Assembly (NCBI RefSeq): GCF_001403735.1
Contig: NZ_CXPG01000021.1
Span: 310,001 to 374,000 of the forward strand
Length of the DNA: 64,000 nucleotides
From: Jannaschia rubra
Lineage (GTDB): Bacteria; Pseudomonadota; Alphaproteobacteria; Rhodobacterales; Rhodobacteraceae
Direction of reading: 5' to 3'
Both the position numbers and the translations under genes were made by a program. A model generated the notes under the pieces. The model searched no databases. It saw only the letters and a program-made list of their open reading frames with translations, and was not told where the DNA came from. Positions 8,627 to 17,061 of the stretch are shown one piece after another. Positions within the stretch are counted from its first letter, which is position 1, and each line of letters starts with the position of its first letter.

Positions 8627-10158
8627 TCGCGGTGCGGGACCTCTCGCTGTCGATCCACGGGCAGCCCCTCCTGCGCGACGTGTCCTTCGACCTCGCGCCC
8701 GGGCGGATCACGGGGCTGGTGGGCGAAAGCGGGTCAGGCAAGTCGATGACGGCCCTCGCCATGATCGGCCTGCTCCCCGTGCCCCTGCGGGCCGAAGGCA
8801 GCATCCGCCTCGACGACCGCGACCTGCTGGCGATGACCGAGCGGGAGTGGCTGGGTGTGCGCGGCCGCGACATCGCGATGATCTTCCAGGAGCCGATGAC
8901 CGCCCTCAACCCCGTCCAGACCATCGGTGCGCAGGTGTCCGAGACGCTGCGCCTGAACGGCACGCCGCGGACGGAGGCATTGCGGATCGCGCGGGGCGGG
9001 CTGGACCGCGTGGGGCTGGAGCATATCGCGCTCGACCGCTATCCGCACCAGCTCAGCGGCGGGCAGCGGCAGCGGGTGTGCATCGCGCTCGCCATCGCCC
9101 GCCGCCCCCGCCTGTTGATCGCGGACGAGCCGACGACCGCGCTCGACGTCACCACACAGGCGCAGATCCTCGACCTGCTGCGCGACCTCGTGCGCGAGGA
9201 CGGGATGTCGCTCCTCCTCATCACGCACGACCTGGGCGTGGTCGCGGGCATGGCCGATGACGTCGCCGTGATGCGGCAGGGCCGGATCGTGGAGCAAGGC
9301 GCGACCGAGCCGCTGTTTCGCGCCCGAGCCCACCCCTACACCCGCGACCTGCTGTCCGCGTCGCAACCCCCGCCCCGCGTGCCCCGTGCGGTGGCCGACG
9401 ATCTCGTGCTGACCGCCCGAGACGTCACCCGCCGCTATGGCGCGCTGACGGCGGTGGACGGCGTGTCGCTGACGCTGAACCGGGGCGAGAGCTTGGGGCT
9501 GGTGGGCGAATCCGGTTGCGGCAAGTCCACCCTGACGCGCGCGCTGCTGGGGCTGGAGCCTGTGCAGGGCGGCACCATCGATCTGCTGGGCCGGCCCGGC
9601 GGCCTCGCCATGACCCGCGACGATCGCGCCCGCATCAGCGTCGTGTTCCAGGACCCCTACGGCAGCTTCGACCCCCGCTGGACCGTCGCCCGCCTCGTGC
9701 AGGAGCCGTTCCACCTGACCGGGCGGCCGCCCGACGCCCGCGACCGCGCCGTGCGCGCGCTGGAACAGGTGGGGCTCTCGGCGGACGACCTGTCGAAATA
9801 CCCGCATGAGTTCTCGGGCGGGCAGCGGCAGCGCATCGCCATCGCCCGCGCCCTCATCACCGAGCCGGACGTGCTGGTGCTGGACGAGGCTGTCAGCGCG
9901 CTCGACGTGCGCGTGCGGGCGCAGGTGCTGGATCTGCTGGACGATCTTCAGGCGAGGCTGGGGCTGAGCTACCTGTTCATCAGCCACGACCTGACGGTGG
10001 TGCGTGCCATCTGCGACAACGTGCTGGTGATGCAGGCCGGGCGCATCGTGGAACGGGGGCCGGCCGCGCGCGTCTTCGACGCGCCGGAGCACGACTATAC
10101 CCGCGTCCTGATCGACGCGGCCCCCGCGATCCCGCCCCGCTGGCTGGAGGCGGGATGA
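8623..10158 (+). CDS. duplicated-ABC peptide transporter ATPase (DppD-DppF fusion)
   Basis: 511 residues with two full ABC domains in one chain. Domain 1 has Walker A GESGSGKS (near residue 34), signature LSGGQRQRV and Walker [13 protein letters not shown]. Domain 2 has Walker [11 protein letters not shown] (near 292), signature [15 protein letters not shown] and Walker [13 protein letters not shown]. After domain 1 comes the oligopeptide-type C-terminal segment ([14 protein letters not shown]). This is the GsiA-like layout used by dipeptide, glutathione and opine importers. It energises the two permeases upstream. The following VOC-like gene overlaps by 4 bp. Confidence 0.9.
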   Translation: MIAVRDLSLSIHGQPLLRDVSFDLAPGRITGLVGESGSGKSMTALAMIGLLPVPLRAEGSIRLDDRDLLAMTEREWLGVRGRDIAMIFQEPMTALNPVQTIGAQVSETLRLNGTPRTEALRIARGGLDRVGLEHIALDRYPHQLSGGQRQRVCIALAIARRPRLLIADEPTTALDVTTQAQILDLLRDLVREDGMSLLLITHDLGVVAGMADDVAVMRQGRIVEQGATEPLFRARAHPYTRDLLSASQPPPRVPRAVADDLVLTARDVTRRYGALTAVDGVSLTLNRGESLGLVGESGCGKSTLTRALLGLEPVQGGTIDLLGRPGGLAMTRDDRARISVVFQDPYGSFDPRWTVARLVQEPFHLTGRPPDARDRAVRALEQVGLSADDLSKYPHEFSGGQRQRIAIARALITEPDVLVLDEAVSALDVRVRAQVLDLLDDLQARLGLSYLFISHDLTVVRAICDNVLVMQAGRIVERGPAARVFDAPEHDYTRVLIDAAPAIPPRWLEAG

Positions 10159-10622
10159 CCCTGCTGCACCTCTCCCTCGCCGCCCGCTCGCCCGAGGCGA
10201 TGGCCCGTTCGCTCGCGCGGCTGATGGGCGGCCGCGCCCTGCCCTTCCCGCCTTGCCCAAACGCCTGGATCGCCTTCGCCGCTGCGGACGACGGCACGGC
10301 GGTGGAAGTCTATCCGGCCGGTACGCGCGTCTTGCGCGGCGCCGAGACCGTGGCCTTCGCCGCCGGACCGCCCCGGCGCGATACCAGCGCCACCCACCTC
10401 GCCATCGCCTCGCCGCTCAGCGTCGAGCAGATCGAAGCGCTGGCCCGCGATTGCGGCTGGACCGCCCGCATTTGCGACCGGGGGCCGTTTTCCTGCGTCG
10501 AGGTGTGGACCGGCGAGGACCTGCTGATCGAGGTTCTGGACGCCGGGATGCTGCGCGACTACCGCCGCGAAATGACGGCCGGAAACTGGCGCGCGATGTT
10601 CGGATTGGAGGACGGAAGATGA
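10155..10622 (+). CDS. VOC-superfamily-like protein of unknown function
   Basis: 155 residues. The start (LLHLSLAARSPEAMARSLARLMG) and the later beta-rich part (THLAIASPLSVEQIEALARDCGW...) suggest two beta-alpha-beta-beta modules of the vicinal-oxygen-chelate fold, but no clear metal triad is seen, so the family is inferred. It is wedged by ATGA overlaps between the peptide-transporter ATPase and an aldehyde dehydrogenase. That placement points to a role in handling the imported compound rather than housekeeping. Alternatives: a binding or dimerisation protein without enzymatic activity. Confidence 0.55.
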   Translation: MTLLHLSLAARSPEAMARSLARLMGGRALPFPPCPNAWIAFAAADDGTAVEVYPAGTRVLRGAETVAFAAGPPRRDTSATHLAIASPLSVEQIEALARDCGWTARICDRGPFSCVEVWTGEDLLIEVLDAGMLRDYRREMTAGNWRAMFGLEDGR

Positions 10623-12058
10623 CGATTTGGTTCGACCCCTCGGAAATGCTGATCGGCGGGCGATGGCTGCGCGCCGCCGACAGCATGCCCGTCGAAAACC
10701 CCTCGACCGGAGAGACCTTCGCGCAGATCCCGCGCGGACAATCCCGCGACATCGACGCCGCCGTGGCGGCGGCCCATCAGGCGCTGGCGGGCGACTGGGG
10801 TCGGATGCCGGCGGTGGAGCGGGGGCGGCTGCTGTCGCGGATGGGGCGGCTCGTGCTGGAGCGGGTGGACGACCTGGCCCGGCTGGAGGCCGCGGACGTG
10901 GGCAAGCCCCTGAAGCAGGCGCGCGCCGATGCCGTGGCGCTGGCGCGGTATCTGGAGTTCTACGGCGGCGCGGCCGACAAGGTGCATGGGACGACCATCC
11001 CCTATCTCGACGGCTACACCGTCTATACCCTGCGCCAGCCGCATGGCGTGACCGGCCATATCGTGCCCTGGAACTATCCCATGCAGATCATCGGCCGGTC
11101 GGTGGGCGCGGCGCTCGCCATGGGCAACGCCTGCGTCCTGAAACCGGCGGAGGAGGCCTGCCTGACCGCGCTGGCCTTCGCCCGGCTGGCGGTCGAGGCC
11201 GGGCTGCCCGACGGCGCGCTGAACGTGGTGCCGGGTCTGGGGGCCGAGGCGGGGGCCGCGCTGACGGCGCATCCCGGCATCCACCACATCAGCTTCACCG
11301 GGTCGGTCGCCACCGGCGCGCTGGTCCAGCAGGCGGCGGCGGCGAACGTGGTGCCGGTGACGCTGGAGCTTGGGGGCAAGTCGCCGCAGATCGTCTTCGA
11401 CGACGCCGACCTCGACGCTGCATTGCCGTTCCTCGTCAGCGCGGGGATCCAGAACGCGGGGCAGACCTGCTCGGCCGCCTCGCGCATCCTGGTCCACCGG
11501 TCGGTGCACGATGAGGTCGTCGCCCGCATGGCGGACCGTTACGGCGCGCTGCGGGTCGGGCCGGCGATGGACGATCTGGACGTGGGGCCGGTCATCTCCG
11601 GCCGGCAGAAGGCGATCATCGACGGCTTCCTGGACCGCGGGTCCGATCTGGACATGGCCGCGCAGGGCAATGTGATCGACGGCGCGCCGGGTGGCGGATA
11701 CTATGTCCGCCCCACCCTCCTGACCGGGGCCACAGGCGATCACCCGCTGGCGCAGGCCGAGATCTTCGGCCCGGTGCAGGTCGTCATCCCCTTCGCGTCG
11801 GAGGAGGAGGCGCTGGCCATCGCCAACGGCACCGACTACGGCCTCGTCGCCGGAGTCTGGACGCGCGACGGCGCACGCCAGATGCGGATGGCGCGGAATT
11901 TGCGGGCGGGTCAGGTGTTCCTGAACAACTACGGCGCGGGCGGCGGAGTCGAACTGCCCTTCGGCGGCGTGGGCAAATCGGGCCACGGCCGCGAAAAGGG
12001 GTTCGAGGCGCTCTACGGGTTCAGCCAGCTCAAGACCGTCGCGGCGCACCACGGCTAG
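10619..12058 (+). CDS. NAD(P)-dependent aldehyde dehydrogenase
   Basis: 479 residues, full length for the ALDH superfamily. The catalytic Cys is in NAGQTCSAASR (near residue 284), the general-base Glu in VTLELGGKSPQ (near 250), and the cofactor-binding FTGS motif (SFTGSVATG) is present. The substrate class cannot be named; betaine-aldehyde or gamma-aminobutyraldehyde-like enzymes look similar. It is the last gene of the transporter operon (ATGA overlap with the VOC-like gene). This suggests that the imported compound yields an aldehyde or that this enzyme acts on a breakdown product. Confidence 0.92.
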   Translation: MTIWFDPSEMLIGGRWLRAADSMPVENPSTGETFAQIPRGQSRDIDAAVAAAHQALAGDWGRMPAVERGRLLSRMGRLVLERVDDLARLEAADVGKPLKQARADAVALARYLEFYGGAADKVHGTTIPYLDGYTVYTLRQPHGVTGHIVPWNYPMQIIGRSVGAALAMGNACVLKPAEEACLTALAFARLAVEAGLPDGALNVVPGLGAEAGAALTAHPGIHHISFTGSVATGALVQQAAAANVVPVTLELGGKSPQIVFDDADLDAALPFLVSAGIQNAGQTCSAASRILVHRSVHDEVVARMADRYGALRVGPAMDDLDVGPVISGRQKAIIDGFLDRGSDLDMAAQGNVIDGAPGGGYYVRPTLLTGATGDHPLAQAEIFGPVQVVIPFASEEEALAIANGTDYGLVAGVWTRDGARQMRMARNLRAGQVFLNNYGAGGGVELPFGGVGKSGHGREKGFEALYGFSQLKTVAAHHG

Positions 12059-12113
12059 GGTCGGGCCTTCGGCCTCACGACGCTCCGCGTGCCGTGCCGC
12101 CGCGATCCTCGGG

Positions 12114-12434
12114 GTGCTGCACGATCGGGTCAGCTTCGCCGTTTGGCCCGACTACTCCTTCGCGCTGAAATTTCCGCAGCCCGTCATCCCGCCCGACTGG
12201 CCGCCCCGGCTGGGCGCGGCATGGGTCGGCGTGTTGGCAAGCTGGCGGATGGGGCTGGTGACCGGGGTTCCGGCACTGGGTCTCGGGGCGGTGCCGATCC
12301 GGGACGGGGCGGCATACCCGCGCGCGGAGGCCATGCACGACGCCGCCCATCTGGGCGGCATGCTGGGGATGGTTCCGGCTTTCATGCCGTTCCTCAGGGA
12401 ATGGCATCGGTCGCGGGGTCAGGCGGTGGGATAG
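12114..12434 (+). pseudogene. remnant of a small membrane protein gene (5' start missing)
   Basis: A 106-codon frame from a GTG at 12114. The same frame reads sensibly upstream (SACRAAAILGVLHDRVSF), but no start codon exists before the stop upstream. The sequence resembles small membrane proteins with an HDxVS...PEYF segment and a GAAWVGVLASWxMG helix (here LGAAWVGVLASWRMGLV). The absence of a start and ribosome-binding site directly after the aldehyde dehydrogenase stop suggests a 5'-truncated relic. It overlaps the convergent SnoaL gene by 16 bp. It could be a chance frame, although the hydrophobic pattern argues against that. Confidence 0.35.
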
Positions 12435-12787
12435 AAGAACTCCTCCCGCGCGATCCGGCCGTCCCGCACGTGATAGACGCCGATATCGCGCATGTCCTCG
12501 ATCTCGCCGGTCTCGCGCTTCTTCATCTTCATGTCGAAGATCACCGCGAAGCGGTCGTCCCCGTGCGGCATCGGGTCGGACACCTCCGCCGAGACGGTCT
12601 CGTAAAGACTGTCGAACCAGTCGTGCTTGCCGTGGATGGCCTCGCGGCCCGTCACTTCCCGGCCCTGCCCCATGTCGGCGGCTTCGACGCTGACGGCATC
12701 CTCGGCATAGAGCCTGTCGATATTCGCCTTCTCGCGGCCTTCGCGGCATCCGGCGACCAGTTCGCGGGCGATTTCGTCGCGTGTCAT
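12419..12787 (-). CDS. SnoaL-like / NTF2-fold protein
   Basis: 122 residues with the compact NTF2-like pattern: an N-terminal helix region (ARELVAGCREGREKANIDRLYAEDAVSVEAAD), a central GREAIHGKHDWF helix, then paired strands (RFAVIFDMKMKKRETGEIEDMRDIGVYHVRDGRIAREEFFY). Such proteins are polyketide cyclases, isomerases or ligand binders; the catalytic role is not predictable here. It is transcribed alone on the minus strand, divergent from the SDR gene 118 bp away. Confidence 0.72.
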   Translation of the reverse strand: MTRDEIARELVAGCREGREKANIDRLYAEDAVSVEAADMGQGREVTGREAIHGKHDWFDSLYETVSAEVSDPMPHGDDRFAVIFDMKMKKRETGEIEDMRDIGVYHVRDGRIAREEFFYPTA

Positions 12788-12905
12788 GGCAATGTCCTCC
12801 GGGGTTGTGAGGCCGAAAGCATACCACGGAAATGCCGTCCGCCGCCCCGCAATTGCAAGGTGCCGCGCGGTCGGGCATCAAGGGCGCGAACAGGGGGACG
12901 AGCGC

Positions 12906-13646
12906 ATGAGACTGGACGGAAAGACGGCCATCGTCACGGGGGGCGCCAGCGGTTTCGGCCGGGGCATCGCCGAGAAATTCACCGCCGAGGGCGCGCGCGT
13001 CCTGATCGCCGACCGCAACGGCGACGCGGCCGAGGAAGTGTCGCGCGCCATCCTGGGCCTGTTCGAACAGGCCGACGTGGCGAAGGACGGCGACTGGGCG
13101 CGACTGACCGCGCGGGCCATGGACGAATGGGGCCGCATCGACATCCTGGTCAACAACGCGGGCATCACCCACCTGCCGCAACCCATGGAGGATGTGACCG
13201 AGGAGGAGTTCGACCGCATCCTGGCCGTCAACGCCAAGTCCGTGTTCCTGTCCGCGCGCCACGTCGTGCCCGCGATGAAGGCCGCCGGATCGGGCGCGAT
13301 CCTGAACGTGGCCTCCACCGCGGGCGTCAGCCCCCGCCCCCGGCTGAGCTGGTACAACGCCAGCAAGGGCTGGATGATAACCGCGACCAAGGCGATGGCG
13401 GTGGAGCTTGCGCCCGCCGGCGTGCGCGTCAACTGCCTGAACCCGGTCGCGGGCGACACGCCCCTGCTGGCGAGCTTCCTGGGCGAGGACACGCCCGAGA
13501 TGCGTGCGAAGTTCCTGTCCACCATTCCCATCGGCCGCTTCTCGACCCCGGCGGACATGGGGAACGCGGCCTGTTTTTTGTGTTCGGACGAGGCGTCGAT
13601 GATAACGGGCGTCGGGTTGGAGGTGGACGGTGGCCGCTGTATCTGA
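12906..13646 (+). CDS. SDR-family oxidoreductase (glucose 1-dehydrogenase / FabG-like)
   Basis: 246 residues of a classical short-chain dehydrogenase/reductase. The cofactor glycine motif is TGGASGFGRG near residue 10, NNAG near 85, the catalytic Ser follows LNVASTAG, the YxxxK pair is in WYNASKG near 153, and the C-terminus is GVGLEVDGGRCI. The Asp after the second strand (IADRNG) favours NAD over NADP. ATG 12906 follows GGGGGACGAG. Next come a short unknown gene and a P1 peptidase with tight spacing, so an operon is likely. Substrate unknown. Confidence 0.9.
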   Translation: MRLDGKTAIVTGGASGFGRGIAEKFTAEGARVLIADRNGDAAEEVSRAILGLFEQADVAKDGDWARLTARAMDEWGRIDILVNNAGITHLPQPMEDVTEEEFDRILAVNAKSVFLSARHVVPAMKAAGSGAILNVASTAGVSPRPRLSWYNASKGWMITATKAMAVELAPAGVRVNCLNPVAGDTPLLASFLGEDTPEMRAKFLSTIPIGRFSTPADMGNAACFLCSDEASMITGVGLEVDGGRCI

Positions 13647-13661
13647 GGCCGTGCAGCGGCC

Positions 13662-13964
13662 ATGAGGTTCCGCGTCGCCATCGGCGTGCTGGCGGGCGAC
13701 TTCGGGTCGCAGCAACTGGCCTTCGCGCATCTGGTGGACGCGGCACCCGAGGCCGATCTGGATCAGGTGGAGGTCCTGACGCGGCCCTTTGCACGCCGTC
13801 TGGGGCATTTCCTCGACAGGGCCGACGACCTGCCCGACATGGCGGAGGATACGCTGATCCTACTGTTGCCTGGCTCCGGCGTGCCGCTGGCGGCGACCGA
13901 CCGGCTGCGCGTGGTGGGGCGGTTCCCGGGCCGCGTCACCCGCGCCCTGATCCCGGAGGAGTGA
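13662..13964 (+). CDS. conserved short protein of unknown function
   Basis: 100 residues beginning MRFRVAIGVLAGDFGSQQLAFAHLVDAAPEADLD and ending ...RALIPEE, with no signal peptide or recognised domain. It starts 15 bp after the SDR stop and ends 1 bp before the P1 peptidase ATG, so it sits inside a compact operon. Codon use resembles its neighbours and there is no competing frame, which argues for a real gene. Function not recognised. Confidence 0.6.
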   Translation: MRFRVAIGVLAGDFGSQQLAFAHLVDAAPEADLDQVEVLTRPFARRLGHFLDRADDLPDMAEDTLILLLPGSGVPLAATDRLRVVGRFPGRVTRALIPEE

Positions 13965-13965
13965 C

Positions 13966-14940
13966 ATGCGGCCGGGCGCCCTGAACCTCATCACCGACAT
14001 CGCGGGCCTGCGGGTTGGGAATGCCGATGATGCGAAGGTCCGGTCGGGCGCGACCGTCCTGCTGGGCGACGCGCCTTTCGTCGCGGGCGTGCATGTCATG
14101 GGCGGCGCGCCCGGCACGCGCGAGACCGACCTGCTGGCCCCCGACAAGACGGTGCAGGAGGTGGACGCGCTGGTCCTGTCGGGCGGGTCGGCCTTCGGGC
14201 TCGACGCCGCGTCGGGCGTGGCGGACGGGCTGCGCGCGATGGGGCGGGGGTTCGCCGTGGGCGACCAGCGGGTGCCGATCGTGCCGGGGGCCATCCTGTT
14301 CGACCTGCTCAACGGCGGCGACAAGGGATGGGACCGCAACCCCTACGGTGCCCTGGGCCGCGCGGCGCTGGACGATGCGGGGCGGCAGTTCCCGCTTGGC
14401 AGCGTGGGCGCGGGCTTCGGGGCCACGACGATGGATCTGGCGGGGGGGCTGGGGTCGGCGTCCGTGGTGCTCGACTGCGGCATCACGGTAGGCGCGCTGG
14501 TGGCGGTCAACGCGCTCGGCTGCGTCTGCGACGACGGGGGGCGATTCCACTCCGCGCCCTATGAGATGGACGCGGAGTTCGGGGGCCGCGGCCCGGCCCG
14601 CCTCGACCCCGCATGGGAGCCTTACGGCGACCGGCGGCAGGGGCAATCCACCACCATCGCCATCGTCGCCACCGACGCCGTTCTGACGCAGGCGCAGGCA
14701 ACGCGGCTTGCGGTGGCAGCGCACGACGGCATGGCCCGTGCCATCGTGCCGAGCCACACGCCCATGGACGGCGATCTGGTCTTTGCAGCCGCGACCGGGA
14801 CGCGCGCCCTGCCGGACCCCGTGTGGGACGCCCTGCGCCTGGGTCACGCGGCATCCGCCTGCCTGAGCCGGGCCATCGCGCGCGGGGTCTACGCCGCGGA
14901 CGGCGGCATTCTGCCGGCCTGGCGGGACCGCCATGGATGA
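13966..14940 (+). CDS. P1-family (DmpA/NylC-type) self-cleaving peptidase
   Basis: 324 residues of the Ntn-hydrolase P1 family, which includes L-aminopeptidase DmpA and the nylon hydrolase NylC. The conserved N-terminal ITDIAGLRVGNADDA, the central VDALVLSGGSAFGLDAASGV (near residue 65-85) and the cleavage site at QGQSTTIAIVATDA (near residue 226) are visible. In this family the Ser/Thr after the cut becomes the nucleophile. It is preceded by GGAGGAG and one base from the previous stop. Likely substrates are small peptides or amides with N-terminal L-amino acids. Confidence 0.88.
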   Translation: MRPGALNLITDIAGLRVGNADDAKVRSGATVLLGDAPFVAGVHVMGGAPGTRETDLLAPDKTVQEVDALVLSGGSAFGLDAASGVADGLRAMGRGFAVGDQRVPIVPGAILFDLLNGGDKGWDRNPYGALGRAALDDAGRQFPLGSVGAGFGATTMDLAGGLGSASVVLDCGITVGALVAVNALGCVCDDGGRFHSAPYEMDAEFGGRGPARLDPAWEPYGDRRQGQSTTIAIVATDAVLTQAQATRLAVAAHDGMARAIVPSHTPMDGDLVFAAATGTRALPDPVWDALRLGHAASACLSRAIARGVYAADGGILPAWRDRHG

Positions 14941-14995
14941 CGGACCCGGACGGAGCACCGCGCGTTGACCATGCGTCAACCATAAGGAGACCCCG

Positions 14996-15211
14996 ATGAC
15001 ATACCCCCTCCGCCTGATCGCGGCCCTGTCGCTGACGCTGGGCGCGACCGCCTGCATGGACACCGCCGGCACCTCGCCCGGCACGCTGGCGCCGATCGAA
15101 CGCGCGGCCCCCGGAACCACCGCCCCCGTCGGACCGGACTCGGGGCCGTGCCGTCAGGGTCTGGACGCGACGGGAACCGGAACCTGCGTGGTGGACGAGT
15201 CCGAAGACTGA
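14996..15211 (+). CDS. small outer-membrane-type lipoprotein, unknown role
   Basis: 71 residues with a lipobox LGATAC near residue 19; the mature lipoprotein would start at Cys followed by Met-Asp. The Asp at +2 is the Lol-avoidance residue in enterobacteria, which could mean retention in the inner membrane, but that rule is not certain in this group. The remainder is a Thr/Pro/Gly-rich tail with two more Cys (GPCRQGLDATGTGTCVVDES) that could form a disulphide. ATG 14996 follows AAGGAG. It resembles short lysis- or entericidin-like lipoproteins only in size. Confidence 0.65.
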   Translation: MTYPLRLIAALSLTLGATACMDTAGTSPGTLAPIERAAPGTTAPVGPDSGPCRQGLDATGTGTCVVDESED

Positions 15212-15261
15212 GTTCGGCCCAGGGCGGTCCCGGCCATCACGGGCGGGGCCGGTCGTTCGCA

Positions 15262-15277
15262 TCGCACTAAAATGCGA
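15262..15277. promoter_or_regulatory. short inverted repeat upstream of BLUF gene
   Basis: TCGCA (15262-15266) and TGCGA (15273-15277) form a perfect inverted repeat around CTAAAA, in a locally AT-rich stretch about 110 bp before the BLUF ATG. It could be an operator or a weak hairpin ending the lipoprotein transcript. Only the symmetry is seen. Confidence 0.3.
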
Positions 15278-15385
15278 GGTATTTTCCGCCTGCGCGGCAT
15301 CATTCTGTCAACCTATTGCGGGATACATCGGTCACGGGTCGCACGGCCGGCGACGGTCCGCTCCACGCAACATGGGATACCCGAC

Positions 15386-15799
15386 ATGAATCTGACGCGT
15401 CTTGTCTACTACAGCCAGCACAACCCGTCGATGAGCCTCGGCGTCCCCGATCTGATCGCGACGTGCCATCGCAACAATGCCGCCCTGGACGTGACGGGCT
15501 TCCTGCAGTTCAACGGCCACTCCTTCCTTCAGGTCCTGGAAGGTGGGCGGGCCGAGGTGAGCAGTCTCTACAACCGGATCGTCACCGACCCGCGCCACCT
15601 CAACGTTATCCTGATCCAGTGCTGCGACGTGCGCGAACGAATGTTCCCGGGCTGGTCCATGGGCCTGCACGAAGGAATGGACGAGCAGACGAAGAAGGTC
15701 TTCCTGCGCTATTTCTCGGGCAACACCGTCAACCCGGAGACGATCGGCGCGGACAGCCTCCTTGCCGCGCTGCGCGACCTGTCGCGGGAGATGGCCTGA
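15386..15799 (+). CDS. BLUF-domain blue-light photoreceptor
   Basis: 137 residues; the whole protein is one BLUF domain plus a short helical tail. Flavin-contacting residues are in place: Tyr8 (RLVYYS), Asn31 (RNNAALDVTGFL), Gln49 (FLQVLEG), and the Trp90-x-Met92 pair (PGWSMG) of the semi-conserved signalling strand. With no effector domain fused it is a short BLUF protein that must act on a partner protein. I use ATG 15386 rather than in-frame upstream starts because family members begin two to five residues before RLVYYS. It is convergent with the cyd operon and has no co-transcribed partner. Confidence 0.93.
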   Translation: MNLTRLVYYSQHNPSMSLGVPDLIATCHRNNAALDVTGFLQFNGHSFLQVLEGGRAEVSSLYNRIVTDPRHLNVILIQCCDVRERMFPGWSMGLHEGMDEQTKKVFLRYFSGNTVNPETIGADSLLAALRDLSREMA

Positions 15800-15889
15800 C
15801 CCGGACCCGTCGCCCGGCGGAAGGCACATGGCCTGACCGAAGACGTCACGAGCGGCAACCGTGACCGGCGATGTATTCTCGTTCCGAGG

Positions 15890-16027
15890 TCAGACGATGA
15901 ACAGGCGGATGACCCATGCGACCGTCCCGAGGACCAGGACGGACATGACCCAGATCGCGACGAACCACCCCAGCCGCCGGACCAGCGGCGGACGCGGCGC
16001 ATCGGGATCACGGGGCGCGGGCGCCAT
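15890..16027 (-). CDS. DUF2474 small membrane protein of the cyd oxidase
   Basis: 45 residues: a basic, proline-rich N-terminus (MAPAPRDPDAPRPPLVRR) followed by a single membrane helix (LGWFVAIWVMSVLVLGTVAWVIRLFIV). Short proteins of this type directly follow cydB in cyanide-insensitive oxidase operons, where CydX-like subunits stabilise the CydAB heterodimer. Its ATG overlaps the cydB stop (ATGA), giving translational coupling. It is easily missed because of its size. Confidence 0.82.
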   Translation of the reverse strand: MAPAPRDPDAPRPPLVRRLGWFVAIWVMSVLVLGTVAWVIRLFIV

Positions 16028-17058
16028 CAGTGATACCCCGTGTCGGCATCCACCTTGCCGCGGAACACCCAGTAGGCATAGGCGGTGTAGGCCAGGATGA
16101 TCGGCAACAGGACGGCGGCGCCCACCAGCATGAAGATCTGGCTGGCACGCGGGGCCGCGGCCTCCCAGATCGTGACTTCGGTGGGCACGATGTAAGGAAA
16201 CATCGACATGCCGAGACCGCCGAAGCACAGCACGAACAGCGCGAGCGCCAGGACGAAGGGGCGGTATTCGTGGCGGTGCACAGTCAGCGACCGGAACATG
16301 GCCGCCGCAATGCCCAGAACCGCCAGTGCGACCAGGGCCGCCAGCACGATCCGCCAGTCACTGAACCAGCGGTTGTAGTAGCCTTCCTGAAGGAAGGGCG
16401 TCCAGAGGCTGACCACCCCGATGAAGCCGATGGTTGCCACGCCCAGCGGCCAGGCACGCGCGCGCATCCGTTCCTGCAGGGGCCCCGACGTCTTCATCAC
16501 CAGCCAGGTCGCGCCCAGCAGCATGTAACCCACGACGACCGCGACCCCGACCGTGACCGAGAAGGGCGTCAGCCAGTCCCACCAGCCGCCGGAATAGATG
16601 CGGGCCGCCTTGTCGATCTCGATCCCCTGCAACAGGCCACCCAAGGCGACCCCCTGCGAGAATGCCGCCACCAGCGATCCGCCGATGAAGGCGATGTCCC
16701 AGACCCACCGCCAGCGATCGGTGCGCCAGCGGAACTCGAAGGCGACGCCCCGGAAGATCAGGGCGAGCAGCATGGCGATGATCGGCGCATAGAGCGCCGG
16801 CAGGATCAGCGAGTAGGCCAGCGGGAAGGCCGCGAACAGGCCACCGCCGCCCAGCACCAGCCAGGTCTCGTTCCCGTCCCAGACGGGCGCCACGCTGTTC
16901 ATCATCACGTCGCGGTCCCCCCGGTGCCGTTCGGCCGCGAACAGGATGCCGAGCCCCAGGTCGAACCCGTCGAGCACGACGTAGATCAGCACCGCGAGCG
17001 CGATCAGGAACGCCCAGATCACCGTGAGGTCGAAGGAAAAGCCGTCGACGAGGGGCAT
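16027..17058 (-). CDS. cydB: cytochrome bd-type quinol oxidase subunit II (CIO type)
   Basis: 343 residues with eight or nine hydrophobic helices. The family signature near the start is present (LIYVVLDGFDLGLGILF and VMMNSVAPVWDGNETWLVLGGG), and the protein ends in the usual YWVFRGKV segment. CydB is the non-catalytic membrane partner of CydA in the terminal oxidase that reduces oxygen with quinol. It sits 3 bp after cydA and overlaps the DUF2474 gene. Because the CydA partner has a short Q loop, this pair most resembles the cyanide-insensitive oxidase CioAB. Confidence 0.93.
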   Translation of the reverse strand: MPLVDGFSFDLTVIWAFLIALAVLIYVVLDGFDLGLGILFAAERHRGDRDVMMNSVAPVWDGNETWLVLGGGGLFAAFPLAYSLILPALYAPIIAMLLALIFRGVAFEFRWRTDRWRWVWDIAFIGGSLVAAFSQGVALGGLLQGIEIDKAARIYSGGWWDWLTPFSVTVGVAVVVGYMLLGATWLVMKTSGPLQERMRARAWPLGVATIGFIGVVSLWTPFLQEGYYNRWFSDWRIVLAALVALAVLGIAAAMFRSLTVHRHEYRPFVLALALFVLCFGGLGMSMFPYIVPTEVTIWEAAAPRASQIFMLVGAAVLLPIILAYTAYAYWVFRGKVDADTGYH

Positions 17059-17061
17059 GGT

